Source: Merdimmobilis hominis
Lineage (GTDB): Bacteria; Bacillota; Clostridia; Oscillospirales; Ruminococcaceae
DNA: 64,000 nucleotides
Direction: 5' to 3'
NCBI RefSeq assembly: GCF_016901855.1
Contig: NZ_JACJKY010000005.1
Coordinates: 62,001-126,000 of the forward strand
This document shows, in pieces, positions 37,567 to 45,424 of this stretch. Each line of letters opens with the position of its first letter. Position 1 is the stretch's first letter. A program made the translations under genes and the position numbers. Under the pieces are notes generated by a model, which saw only the letters and a program-made list of their open reading frames with translations, did not search any database and was not told the origin of the DNA.

Positions 37567-38015
37567 AAAAATCGTTTTTTGTCGGAATCGGCGTGTGTTC
37601 ACTGGCGCTGATTGCGTTGTTTATATCGCTGTATGCATGGTTTATGACAGGCGGTACACGGCTGTTGTATGAAAATTCGACGCTCGGACAGATTTGGCGG
37701 CTGTATCCGTGGGGACTGCTTACAACTGTTGTGCTGGCGATTGCAGGATGTGTCTGCATGGTCAAAGGCTACGTCAAAAAAGCCGACCGCAAACCGAAAA
37801 TGCGTCCGGTTATGATAGGCGGAATGCCGCCGTATGCTGCACCGGAAGGCATGCAGCCGGCAGAAGAACTGCAGGCAAATGAAGGCACAGTCTGCCCGTC
37901 GTGCGGTACAGTCAATGGGGTAAACGCTCCTTACTGCATTGGGTGCGGATGTATGCTCCTTCGTGAACAGCCCGCACAAAACAGCGGAGAAAATGAACCG
38001 CCTGTACAGGAATAA
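37563..38015 (+). CDS. Two-helix membrane protein with C-terminal zinc ribbon
   Basis: A 150-residue protein: two membrane helices (about 4 to 28 and 48 to 70), a linker rich in Pro and Met, and a zinc ribbon (CPSCG and CIGCG, residues about 110 to 131). The GTG at 37563 overlaps the stop of the VWA gene. It is the last gene of T7SS operon 2 before a strong terminator. The zinc ribbon mirrors the N-terminal one of the 33044 protein, hinting that the two interact. No named family is recognised. Confidence 0.78.
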   Translation: MKKSFFVGIGVCSLALIALFISLYAWFMTGGTRLLYENSTLGQIWRLYPWGLLTTVVLAIAGCVCMVKGYVKKADRKPKMRPVMIGGMPPYAAPEGMQPAEELQANEGTVCPSCGTVNGVNAPYCIGCGCMLLREQPAQNSGENEPPVQE

Positions 38016-38028
38016 TCAGAGAAAAAAA

Positions 38029-38058
38029 GAACCCATGCGTGCATGGGTTCTTTTTTTG
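38029..38058 (+). terminator. Terminator of T7SS operon 2
   Basis: AGAACCCATGC-GT-GCATGGGTTCT followed by T7 ends the 13.9-kb operon and also separates it from the convergent HAD gene. Confidence 0.9.
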
Positions 38059-38069
38059 TTGGTTGTATT

Positions 38070-38717
38070 TTATAAATAGGCAATGAGTTCTTCCGGTGAA
38101 GAAATGATCGCGTTCGCGTGGTGTTCTTCGAGTTCTTCGCGGTCACGGAATCCCCATGTCACACCGACCGTGAAAATACCGGCGGCTTTTCCGGTCTGCA
38201 TGTCCGTTTTCGTATCACCGACATACAAGCAGTCGTCCGGCGAAACAGACAGTTCATCAAGCAGCAGAAACACCCCGGCAGGATCGGGTTTTCTCGGTGT
38301 GCCGTCCTGCTGACCGCGGCAGGCATCGACAACATCGCCGAACAGAGCTTTGACGATTTTCTGTGTCGTGCGGTCCGGCTTGTTTGAAAGCACACCGATT
38401 TTCACGCCGCGCTGTTTGAGTGCATGAAGCAGCGTCAAAATCCCGTCATACGGCTTTGTGAGGTAGAGGCTGTCTGCGTCGTATCCGTCGTTATATAACG
38501 GGCTTACCTTGTCGAACGCTTCAGGTGTATCGTCGCCTACGCGGGCAAGCATTCCGTGCACCAGTCGTTTCGCACCGTTTCCGACGAGATAGCGGTATTC
38601 CTCGAGGGGAATTTGCTCATAGCCGCACTGCGTGAGTGCACGGTTTGCAAAAAATGCAATGCTCGAAAGTGTGTCGGCAAGGGTGCCATCCAAGTCAAAA
38701 ATGACAGCTTGTTTCAT
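38070..38717 (-). CDS. HAD-superfamily phosphatase (Gph/PGP-like)
   Basis: A 215-residue HAD hydrolase with motif I FDLDGTLADT (catalytic Asp8 and Asp10), motif II LSNKPD, motif III Lys in GTPRKPDP, and motif IV YVGDTKTDMQTG. It resembles phosphoglycolate phosphatases; the actual substrate may differ. Its ATG overlaps the stop of the SDR gene (ATGA), and it is the last gene of a three-gene operon. Confidence 0.9.
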   Translation of the reverse strand: MKQAVIFDLDGTLADTLSSIAFFANRALTQCGYEQIPLEEYRYLVGNGAKRLVHGMLARVGDDTPEAFDKVSPLYNDGYDADSLYLTKPYDGILTLLHALKQRGVKIGVLSNKPDRTTQKIVKALFGDVVDACRGQQDGTPRKPDPAGVFLLLDELSVSPDDCLYVGDTKTDMQTGKAAGIFTVGVTWGFRDREELEEHHANAIISSPEELIAYL

Positions 38718-39490
38718 TGTAGGTCTCCTTTTTTGGCAGTCGGGGTCTGCATCATGGCAGATGAAGCGGTGAGAATGCGCTCCGGCAGAAGCCGTTCAAT
38801 CACATGCGCGGCTTTCATCAAAAACCCGGGGATAATGACCATTTTCCTGCGAAACAGCCCGTTTACCGCAATCCGTGCGACACGGCGGCTGTCCATGCCG
38901 GGTACAAGAAAGTGCACGTGCGCGCGGTCTGAAAAATTCGTGTCAACCGGACCGGGACACAGCACGCTGACATGCACGCGGCTCTTTTTTCGGCGCAGTT
39001 CGCTGCATACTGCCTGACTTAAACGCAGGACGAACGATTTGGTCGCATAGTAGACCGCCATGTGCACGCCAGGCAGAAATCCCGCCGAGGAAGCAACGTT
39101 TAAGATATAGCCGTTGTTCTGTGAATGGAATCGGCGGACAAAGTGCTTTGTGAGCAGGTAGACCGCGCGGATGTTCGTTTTGATCATTTCAAGCTCGGCG
39201 TTTTCGTCTGTGTCGATGAGATCGCCGCACAAGCCGAATCCCGCGTTGTTAATGAGTACGTCAACCGGCAGGGAAGCGGTCTTGTCAATGACGGCCTGAC
39301 AGCCCTCTTTTGTCGAAAGATCGGCGGCGATGATTGTGGCCGGTGTGGTAAGCATTTTGGCAACGGCAGACAGCTTTTGTTCGTTTCGTCCGACCAAAAC
39401 GAGTGCATAGCCGCGGGACGAAAGCTCTTTTGCGATCTGCGTGCCGATGCCCGAGCTTGCACCGGTGACGATTGCGGTTTTCTCGCTCAT
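38714..39490 (-). CDS. Short-chain dehydrogenase/reductase
   Basis: A 258-residue classical SDR of the DltE-like kind: the NAD(P) motif TGASSGIG (residues 9 to 16), NNAGFG at about 87, the catalytic Ser in NVASSAGFLPG, and the YYATK motif carrying the catalytic Tyr and Lys. An Arg in the loop after the second strand (VGRNEQKL) suggests preference for NADP(H). Coupled by ATGA overlaps to the genes on both sides. Its substrate is unknown. Confidence 0.9.
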   Translation of the reverse strand: MSEKTAIVTGASSGIGTQIAKELSSRGYALVLVGRNEQKLSAVAKMLTTPATIIAADLSTKEGCQAVIDKTASLPVDVLINNAGFGLCGDLIDTDENAELEMIKTNIRAVYLLTKHFVRRFHSQNNGYILNVASSAGFLPGVHMAVYYATKSFVLRLSQAVCSELRRKKSRVHVSVLCPGPVDTNFSDRAHVHFLVPGMDSRRVARIAVNGLFRRKMVIIPGFLMKAAHVIERLLPERILTASSAMMQTPTAKKGDLQ

Positions 39491-39783
39491 TTTGCCGCCC
39501 CCATCGTAAACAGGTAGCCTTTCGGGAAATGCGTGTGGATATAATATGCCATCTCCGACCGGCCATAGCTGTGGGTGGAGTGAATGTTCAGCGATTTCGG
39601 GAATTTATTGTTGCGCACCATCCATTTGAGTACGTCGAGCCCGGTGAACCGTTCGCCGAGCGAATAATCGAGCGACACGGTGTCGTAATCCTTTGTGCCG
39701 AGTTCAAAGATACAGTCCTCAAACGAGCGTACAAGCACATAGCCGCTCGGCTCGTTTCGGATATCGTCCAAAAACAGCTTCAT
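39487..39783 (-). CDS. Cyclic-phosphate-processing receiver-like (cREC) protein
   Basis: A 98-residue receiver-fold protein with LFLDDIRNEP at residues 3 to 12 and the phospho-acceptor-like SLDYSLGE. It resembles the stand-alone cREC family, postulated to act on cyclic-phosphate ends of RNA or nucleotides. The start is the ATG at 39783, eight bases after GGAGG; it is first in the operon with the SDR and HAD genes. Biochemical function is inferred from family only. Confidence 0.78.
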   Translation of the reverse strand: MKLFLDDIRNEPSGYVLVRSFEDCIFELGTKDYDTVSLDYSLGERFTGLDVLKWMVRNNKFPKSLNIHSTHSYGRSEMAYYIHTHFPKGYLFTMGAAK

Positions 39784-39813
39784 CCAAGTTTCCTCCGTTT
39801 CTGTGTGGAACAC

Positions 39814-39840
39814 AAAAAGGCGCGAAACCGCGCCTTTTTT
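39814..39840 (-). terminator. Terminator downstream of mnmA
   Basis: AAAAAAGGCGCGG-TTTC-GCGCCTTTTT on the minus strand ends the nifS-nifU-mnmA transcript before the cREC gene. Confidence 0.88.
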
Positions 39841-39846
39841 GTCTTT

Positions 39847-40890
39847 TTATGTTGCTGATGCGATAAATCCGCCGCCTAACAGCCGATCGCCGTCGTATAA
39901 CACGAGCGACTGACCTTTTGCGACAGCGCGCTGCGGTGTGTCAAACGTTACATGGAGCATGCTGCCATGTTCATTGACTGTGACCGGTACAGGCGTTGCC
40001 GCCGAACGGATTTTTGCCAGTGCGGTAAACGGGAACGCCGGGAATGCGCCAGCCGTTGCCGTCTGACCTTCCACGATCGCCTCGGTGTAAGAATCGTTTT
40101 CGGCGTCCGCCAAATAGATTCGGTTTGTAACCGGGTCGATTTCGCGGACAAACACTGCACGTCCGAGCGCCACACCCAGGTGTTTGCGCTGACCGACCGT
40201 GTAGTGCAGAATACCATTGTGCATGCCGCAGACCGAGCCGTCAGGCGCAATCAGTTCGCCGGCAGGGAGCTTGCCGCGCTCCTGTTCGATGAACGATGCA
40301 TAGTCTTTTCCGGCAATGAAGCAGTTTTCCTGACTGTCGGGTTTATTAAACGCAGACAGCTTTGCTTCGTGTGCAATCGCCCGCACAATATCCTTTGGCA
40401 GGCGGGAAAGCGGGAACATCAGCCGCGAAAGTTCGCGCTGTGTGAGCCGGTAAAGCATATACGACTGGTCACGCTGTTTCGATTCGCCGCGGAGAATGTG
40501 GAACACACCGTCTTCCTCGATGATCTGCGCGTAGTGACCGGTTGCCGCAAACTGGCAGCCCTGGCGATCAGCTTCGTCGATGAGCGCTTTGAATTTGACG
40601 GTCGGGTTGCATATAACGCACGGATTCGGCGTGATGCCCAGCCGGTAGGAGCGGACAAAATAGTCGATGACATTCGCGCGGAATTGTTCTTGCAGGTCAA
40701 GCACAGTCAGCGGGATTTTAAGCTCCGCCGCCGCCTGCTTCGCCGCCTCGACCGTGTCGTCGTGGAGCGGCGACATCTTCATCACAACGGCCGTCACGTC
40801 GTATCCCTGCTCTTTTAAGAGATAGGCGCAGACCGAAGAATCCACACCGCCCGAAAGCGCGACTAAAACCTTAGTGCGCGCCGCAGGCAT
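39847..40890 (-). CDS. mnmA: tRNA-specific 2-thiouridylase MnmA
   Basis: A 347-residue enzyme that makes the 2-thiouridine at the wobble base of tRNA Lys, Glu and Gln. Seen: the PP-loop SGGVDSSVCAYLL, the catalytic Cys in TPNPCVICN, the second Cys in QENCFIAGKDY, and a C-terminal domain with HYTVGQRKHLG. The start is taken as the ATG at 40890, inside the end of nifU; a GTG three codons earlier is possible. Gene order nifS-nifU-mnmA fits cysteine desulfurase supplying sulfur to thiolation. Confidence 0.95.
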   Translation of the reverse strand: MPAARTKVLVALSGGVDSSVCAYLLKEQGYDVTAVVMKMSPLHDDTVEAAKQAAAELKIPLTVLDLQEQFRANVIDYFVRSYRLGITPNPCVICNPTVKFKALIDEADRQGCQFAATGHYAQIIEEDGVFHILRGESKQRDQSYMLYRLTQRELSRLMFPLSRLPKDIVRAIAHEAKLSAFNKPDSQENCFIAGKDYASFIEQERGKLPAGELIAPDGSVCGMHNGILHYTVGQRKHLGVALGRAVFVREIDPVTNRIYLADAENDSYTEAIVEGQTATAGAFPAFPFTALAKIRSAATPVPVTVNEHGSMLHVTFDTPQRAVAKGQSLVLYDGDRLLGGGFIASAT

Positions 40891-41308
40891 GGCAGTCACC
40901 GTTGCAGGCTACTGTGCCGACAAACGGGGTCGGGTCAATGCCTTTTTTGGTGTAGTAATCGGCAAACGCTGCTTTGATCGCCTGTTCTGCCAGTACCGAG
41001 CAGTGGATTTTTGCCGGCGGCAGTCCGTCGAGCGCCTCGATGACAGCTTTGTTTGTGAGTTTGAGTGCTTCTTCGATCGGTTTGCCTTTGATCATTTCGG
41101 TTGCAATCGAGCTTGTCGCGATTGCCGCACCGCAGCCGAATGTTTTGAATTTGACGTCTTTAATCATGCCGTCTTCAATTTTCAAATACATTTTCATGAT
41201 GTCGCCGCATTTTGCGTTGCCGACTTCGCCGACACCGTCCGCATCCGGAATCTCGCCGACATTGCGCGGATTTGCAAAATGATCCATGACTTTATCACTG
41301 TATAACAT
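40871..41308 (-). CDS. nifU: NifU-like iron-sulfur cluster scaffold
   Basis: A 145-residue NifU/IscU-type scaffold with the three cluster-ligand cysteines (AKCGD, TFGCGAA and HCSVLAEQA). An additional Cys-rich end (ACNGDCHACGAH) occurs in Clostridia members. It assembles Fe-S clusters from sulfur given by the NifS encoded upstream. The ATG at 41308 is nine bases after AAGGAAG. It is in the middle of the nifS-nifU-mnmA operon. Confidence 0.94.
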   Translation of the reverse strand: MLYSDKVMDHFANPRNVGEIPDADGVGEVGNAKCGDIMKMYLKIEDGMIKDVKFKTFGCGAAIATSSIATEMIKGKPIEEALKLTNKAVIEALDGLPPAKIHCSVLAEQAIKAAFADYYTKKGIDPTPFVGTVACNGDCHACGAH

Positions 41309-41333
41309 GAGAATAAACTTCCTTTCGTATTAT

Positions 41334-42500
41334 TTAGCCGTTCCAGATCGGGCTCATCGCACGCAGGGTGGTGATGACCTTCGGAACGCATTCCAAGATG
41401 TAATCGACGTCTTCGTCGGTGGTGTCTTCGTTGATGGAAAGACGCAGCGAGCCGTGTGCGATCTCGTGCGGCAGTCCGATTGCCATCAAAACGTGCGACG
41501 GATCGAGCGAACCGGAGGTGCACGCAGAACCCGACGAACCGCAGATGCCCATCATGTCAAGCCGCAGCAGGAGCGCTTCGCCCTCGACTGCTTCAAACGA
41601 GATGTTCACGTTGCCTGCAAGACGCTTGCCCCGTCCGCCGTTTAAGCGGCATTTCGGAACAGTCGTAAGAATTGTGTCGATGATGCGGTCGCGTTTTTCG
41701 CGGATTTTCGCCATACGCGCTTCGATATCTTTCGTTGCTTCCTCGATTGCAGTGCCGAGTCCGACGATCGATGCGACGTTTTCGGTGCCGCCGCGGCGGT
41801 TACGCTCCTGTGCGCCGCCGTCGATGAAGTTTACAAGGCGCACGCCTTTGCGCACATACAGCGCGCCGACACCTTTCGGTGCGTGGATTTTATGACCGGA
41901 CAGCGACAGCATGTCGATGTTGTCAGCAGCGACGTCGATGTTCACATGGCCGACTGCCTGAACTGCGTCGGTGTGGAACAGCACACCTGCTTCGCGGCAG
42001 ACAGCGCCGATTTCACGAATCGGCTGAATGGTGCCGATTTCGTTGTTTGCATACATGATCGTCACGAGCGCCGTTTTGTCGGTGATGGCGTTTTTGACCT
42101 GCTCTGCGGACACATAGCCTTCGCTGTCGACCGGCAGATAAATGATCTCAAAGCCGTGTTTTTTTAAGTGCTCGCAGGTGTGGAGCACGGCGTGGTGTTC
42201 AAAGTTTGTGGTGATAATCTGGTTTTTGCCTTTTTGTTTTAATAATTCGGCTGTGCTTTTGATCGCCCAGTTGTCGCTCTCTGTGCCGCAGCCGGTAAAA
42301 TAAATTTCGGTTGGTTGTGCACCGATTGCCGCTGCGACCTTTTGTCTTGCCACTTCGATTGCCTTTTTGGCATCGCGGCCAACGGAATAGATGCTTGACG
42401 GGTTGCCATAATGTGTTGTCAGATATGGAACCATGGAATCAAAAACGGATTTGCTGACATTTGTGGTTGCCGCATTGTCCGCATAAACAAAACGTCCCAA
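41334..42500 (-). CDS. nifS: Cysteine desulfurase NifS
   Basis: A 388-residue PLP enzyme that takes sulfur from cysteine. The PLP-binding lysine is in [12 protein letters not shown], and the active-site Cys is in [16 protein letters not shown]. The start is TTG at 42500, seven bases after AGGGAGG. The first gene of the sulfur-transfer operon, it donates persulfide to NifU and, by context, to MnmA. A promoter is visible about 120 bp upstream. Confidence 0.95.
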   Translation of the reverse strand: MGRFVYADNAATTNVSKSVFDSMVPYLTTHYGNPSSIYSVGRDAKKAIEVARQKVAAAIGAQPTEIYFTGCGTESDNWAIKSTAELLKQKGKNQIITTNFEHHAVLHTCEHLKKHGFEIIYLPVDSEGYVSAEQVKNAITDKTALVTIMYANNEIGTIQPIREIGAVCREAGVLFHTDAVQAVGHVNIDVAADNIDMLSLSGHKIHAPKGVGALYVRKGVRLVNFIDGGAQERNRRGGTENVASIVGLGTAIEEATKDIEARMAKIREKRDRIIDTILTTVPKCRLNGGRGKRLAGNVNISFEAVEGEALLLRLDMMGICGSSGSACTSGSLDPSHVLMAIGLPHEIAHGSLRLSINEDTTDEDVDYILECVPKVITTLRAMSPIWNG

Positions 42501-42619
42501 AAGAAAGCCTCCCTTTGTGCTTTATGCGCAGAAATCAACCGATTTTGCAAAGTGCAGCCGCTCCTTTGCAGATTGTGGTTTTTCGCGCATTGTTTCACGC
42601 AATAATATGGAACAAGTTT

Positions 42620-42648
42620 ATTATATACCGATTTAGTAGAAAAATCAA
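42620..42648 (-). promoter_or_regulatory. Promoter of the nifS-nifU-mnmA operon
   Basis: On the minus strand TTGATT (42648-42643) is 17 bp from TATAAT (42625-42620). The leader to the nifS TTG is more than 100 bases long, leaving room for control. Confidence 0.72.
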
Positions 42649-42685
42649 CAGTACGAGCCGCTGATTTTTTATGAAAAATCGGATT

Positions 42686-43126
42686 TCAGCGAAGATTTTG
42701 ATAAAATGAAACGGCAAGCTCGTCGCAGCGTTCGTTTTCGGGATGACCGGCATGTCCCTTGACCCAGGTGAAGGTGACTTCATGGCGGTCAAGCAGGTCT
42801 AACAGCGTTTCCCACAGATCGGGGTTTAACGCTTTTTCCTTTTTGTTTCGCATCCAGCCCTGTGCGCGCCATTTTCTCGCCCAGCCGAGTGTGATTGCAT
42901 CGACCACGTATTTTGAATCGGTCACAACGTTTACACGGCACGGACGGGTGAGCGCCGAAAGGCCTTCAATCACCGCCGTTAATTCCATGCGGTTGTTCGT
43001 TGTCTGGCGTTCGCCGCCGGAGAGTTCTTTTTTGTGGCCTTTATATGAGAGAATGACGCCCCAGCCGCCGGGACCGGGATTGCCGCTGCATGCGCCGTCG
43101 GTGTAAATGGTTACGAGATCGTTCAT
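42686..43126 (-). CDS. rnhA: Ribonuclease HI
   Basis: A 146-residue RNase H1 that removes RNA from RNA-DNA hybrids. Catalytic residues are in [14 protein letters not shown] (Asp10), [12 protein letters not shown] (Glu48), [10 protein letters not shown] (Asp70) and the C-terminal CDELA. The length matches E. coli RNase HI. The ATG at 43126 follows AGGAG. It stands alone between the nifS promoter region and a small hypothetical gene. Confidence 0.96.
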   Translation of the reverse strand: MNDLVTIYTDGACSGNPGPGGWGVILSYKGHKKELSGGERQTTNNRMELTAVIEGLSALTRPCRVNVVTDSKYVVDAITLGWARKWRAQGWMRNKKEKALNPDLWETLLDLLDRHEVTFTWVKGHAGHPENERCDELAVSFYQNLR

Positions 43127-43194
43127 GAAAGATCGCTCCTGTTTTTGTGTTCATCGTGTTATCATAACACAGAATGCGCCCGATTGCAACGCGG

Positions 43195-43410
43195 CTACTC
43201 CTGGGTTTCCACGAAGGTGCCTGCGCAGATTTCCTGCTGTTCGATGATGGCGGAGAGATTTGCGGAAACGAGGGTGAGCAGATTTAAAACGGTTTGCAGC
43301 TGTTCTTTCGACAGCGAGGAAGCAAACAGTGCCGAGAGGGAAGATGCAGTCAAAAAGAGTTCCTCAGGCGTGCACGGACAGGTTTGCTCCAGCTTTTTGA
43401 TATTGTCCAT
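43195..43410 (-). CDS. Small helical protein of unknown function
   Basis: A 71-residue protein, mostly helical (LFASSLSKEQLQTVLNLLTL, then SANLSAIIEQQE), with a Cys pair CPC near the start. It may relate to short Clostridia proteins of the DUF6774 type, with low certainty. The ATG at 43410 is five bases after GAGGTG. It is divergent from the 43572 gene. Confidence 0.6.
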   Translation of the reverse strand: MDNIKKLEQTCPCTPEELFLTASSLSALFASSLSKEQLQTVLNLLTLVSANLSAIIEQQEICAGTFVETQE

Positions 43411-43443
43411 GACAGCACCTCGTTCGTTTGGATTTTTGTTTCG

Positions 43444-43471
43444 TTGACATCATGCACAGATATGATATAAT
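43444..43471 (+). promoter_or_regulatory. Promoter of the 43572 membrane protein gene
   Basis: TTGACA (43444-43449), 16 bp, TATAAT (43466-43471): a perfect consensus pair. The leader is about 95 bases. Confidence 0.8.
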
Positions 43472-43571
43472 AACTGCAGGGACAGCCGAACCATAAGGGA
43501 AATATCATTCCGGCGTGTCGTCCTGATATGAAAAAGACGTATGATTTTGTTTTAATGATAAGGAGTGCAAA

Positions 43572-44093
43572 GTGTTTATGGCAAAGAATAAACAACCGAA
43601 AAAACAAGACGCATCCTCTACAATATATGCACGGGTAAACGGGATTTCCCTTTACGGCAAATTTTGCAGTGTACTGTTTACTGATACGGCAATGGAACTG
43701 CACACAAAACCGACCTGGCTGTTTATTTTGTGCGCATGGGTTGGCGTGATGGCAATGATGTCGGTGGGTATTTTTATCGGAAACTTTTGGGTGCTCACTG
43801 TACTTTCAATCGCAGGCGGTGTCTGCGGCGCGCTGCTTGTCTGGTTTTTATATACCGGTAAATGTGTGCAGAGTTTTTCGTATCAGGAGATCGCAAGCTT
43901 TGTGATGGATCGTGCCGATTGTCTGATCAATTTAAAAAACAATCAGATGCACACCATCCGGATGATGCCAAAACGTCAGAAATTATTGATTTCCACACTT
44001 TCGGAAGTGCTCGATCAGCATACACCCCATAAACTCGTAAAACAGGGTGAGTATTTCCGCATTGAGGAAAAAGCGGTCGAAAAAACAAATTGA
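43572..44093 (+). CDS. Two-helix membrane protein, unknown function
   Basis: A 173-residue protein with two central membrane helices (residues about 48 to 68 and 74 to 96) and a soluble C-terminal part (MHTIRMMPKRQKLLISTLSE). It starts with GTG at 43572, seven bases after AAGGAG; the ATG two codons later is less well placed. Its stop codon overlaps the -35 box of the thiT promoter. It does not match a family I can name. Confidence 0.72.
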   Translation: MFMAKNKQPKKQDASSTIYARVNGISLYGKFCSVLFTDTAMELHTKPTWLFILCAWVGVMAMMSVGIFIGNFWVLTVLSIAGGVCGALLVWFLYTGKCVQSFSYQEIASFVMDRADCLINLKNNQMHTIRMMPKRQKLLISTLSEVLDQHTPHKLVKQGEYFRIEEKAVEKTN

Positions 44094-44118
44094 CAGCAGA
44101 ACGCTTTTTCTCTATAAT
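44090..44118 (+). promoter_or_regulatory. Promoter of the TPP riboswitch-thiT transcript
   Basis: TTGACA (44090-44095), 17 bp, TATAAT (44113-44118): full consensus, overlapping the previous stop codon. Strong constitutive initiation with control left to the riboswitch is expected. Confidence 0.88.
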
Positions 44119-44124
44119 AAAAAA

Positions 44125-44218
44125 CTGATCAGGGGCGCTGTGTTGTTTGCACGGCTGAGATCGCAATGCTGCGTGTCCCTTTGACCTGATATGGATAATG
44201 CCATCGGAGGGAGATCAG
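44125..44218 (+). promoter_or_regulatory. TPP riboswitch (THI element)
   Basis: The aptamer carries the conserved GGCTGAGA (about 44153-44160), CCCTTTGACCTGAT (about 44177-44190), GGATAATGCCATCGGAGGGA, and a closing stem CTGATC/GATCAG. It binds thiamin pyrophosphate and lies upstream of a terminator and thiT. Confidence 0.95.
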
Positions 44219-44265
44219 GCGTCGGGTGTGATTTGAGTATGCTCGATTGATTCTTCGGCTTTTCG

Positions 44266-44297
44266 GCGGTATCAAGTATTTTGATACCGCTTTTTTT
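44266..44297 (+). terminator. Expression-platform terminator of the TPP riboswitch
   Basis: GCGGTATCAA/TTGATACCGC hairpin followed by T7, between the aptamer and thiT; ligand-bound aptamer should allow it to form and stop transcription. Confidence 0.88.
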
Positions 44298-44345
44298 GCG
44301 GCTTCGAGAAATTATCCGAACGATTATTTTGGGAGGGTGTTTTGC

Positions 44346-44996
44346 ATGACACACACAAACACAAAACGTTTGGTTGAAACCGCAATGCTGTTGGCGGTTG
44401 CAACCGTATTGACCATCATTTCCGGCTATATTCCGTTCCAGCTTCCGTTCGGCGGCAGCATTACGATCGTTTCCATGCTGCCGATCGTGATGATTGCATA
44501 TCGTTACGGAACCAAATGGGGACTGTTTTCCGGCTTCATTTTTGCACTGATTCAAATGCTCACCGGCTTTAAAACCGTTGCGGCATTCTTCATGCCGGGC
44601 GACAGCCAGATGGTGTTCTGGATGGCAATTCTCGTCTGCCTGTTTGACTATATCCTGGCGTTTACCGTTTTGGGCTTTGCAGGCGTTGTCCGCAACCGCT
44701 TTTCTTCGGCAAGCGTTGCAATGTGCGTAGGCGCTGTGATTGCACTGGCACTGCGCTTTTTGTGCCACACCATCTCGGGAGCACTGTTCTTCGGCTCTTA
44801 TGCAGAGTGGTTCTTCACCCAGGAGTCCATCGCATCGTTCGGCGCATGGGTGCTCGATAACTTCTCGGGTGCGTCGCTCGCATGGTTCTACTCGCTTGTC
44901 TATAACGCAACCTACATGGTGCCGGAGATCATTCTGACTGCAATCGCTGCAGTGATCGTCGGCCGTGTACCGATGTTTTCGAAAAAAGCAGCATAA
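44346..44996 (+). CDS. thiT: Thiamine ECF transporter S component ThiT
   Basis: A 216-residue membrane protein with six hydrophobic helices. It resembles ThiT, the thiamin-binding subunit of group II ECF transporters (TKRLVETAMLLAVATVL start, a conserved WGLFSGFIFALIQMLTG region near residue 60, and the Trp- and Tyr-rich EWFFTQESIASFGAWVL near residue 157). The TPP riboswitch upstream independently supports the substrate. The shared EcfA/EcfT motor is not in the vicinity. The ATG at 44346 follows GGGAGGG. Confidence 0.94.
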   Translation: MTHTNTKRLVETAMLLAVATVLTIISGYIPFQLPFGGSITIVSMLPIVMIAYRYGTKWGLFSGFIFALIQMLTGFKTVAAFFMPGDSQMVFWMAILVCLFDYILAFTVLGFAGVVRNRFSSASVAMCVGAVIALALRFLCHTISGALFFGSYAEWFFTQESIASFGAWVLDNFSGASLAWFYSLVYNATYMVPEIILTAIAAVIVGRVPMFSKKAA

Positions 44997-45005
44997 GAGT
45001 GCCGC

Positions 45006-45034
45006 TTGACGAAACAAATACTTTGCTTTATAAT
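45006..45034 (+). promoter_or_regulatory. rnpB promoter
   Basis: TTGACG (45006-45011), 17 bp, TATAAT (45029-45034), just before the RNA start near 45043. Confidence 0.85.
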
Positions 45035-45042
45035 AGTAAACG

Positions 45043-45372
45043 GAGCAAATTGTATGGCAGCGCGGAAGGAACCTTTCGTGAGGAAAGTCCGAGCATCACA
45101 GGACAGGATAGCTGCTAACGGCAGCCGGAGGCGACTCTAGGGCTAGTGCAACAGAAAGAAACCGCCGCTTTTGCGGTAAGGATGGAAAGGCGAGGTAAGA
45201 GCTCACCGGCGTATGCGAGAGCATGCGGCCATGTAAACCCTATCCGATGCAACACCGACTGGGATGGATTCGTTGGTCCGACGGTCCCGACGGGTGGCGA
45301 TGAGCGTTTCAGGGCGACCTGGCGCCAAGATAGATTGTCATATTCAACAGAACTCGGCTTATAGATTTGCTC
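45043..45372 (+). ncRNA. rnpB: RNase P RNA, class A type
   Basis: The catalytic RNA of RNase P that matures tRNA 5' ends. Conserved stretches seen are GAGGAAAGTCCGAGCATCAC, AACGGCAGCCGGAGGCGACT (in the P4-J region), and CATGTAAACCC-type sequence. The ends GAGCAAAT (45043-45050) and ATTTGCTC (45365-45372) pair as P1. A terminator follows directly. Class assignment to the A or B type is not certain from inspection alone. Confidence 0.95.
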
Positions 45373-45389
45373 TTTTCTTTAAAAGCAGA

Positions 45390-45418
45390 AGGCAGACGCA
45401 TTGGCGTCTGCCTTTTTT
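45390..45418 (+). terminator. rnpB terminator
   Basis: AGGCAGACGC-ATT-GGCGTCTGCC then T6. Confidence 0.9.
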
Positions 45419-45424
45419 GTGATT

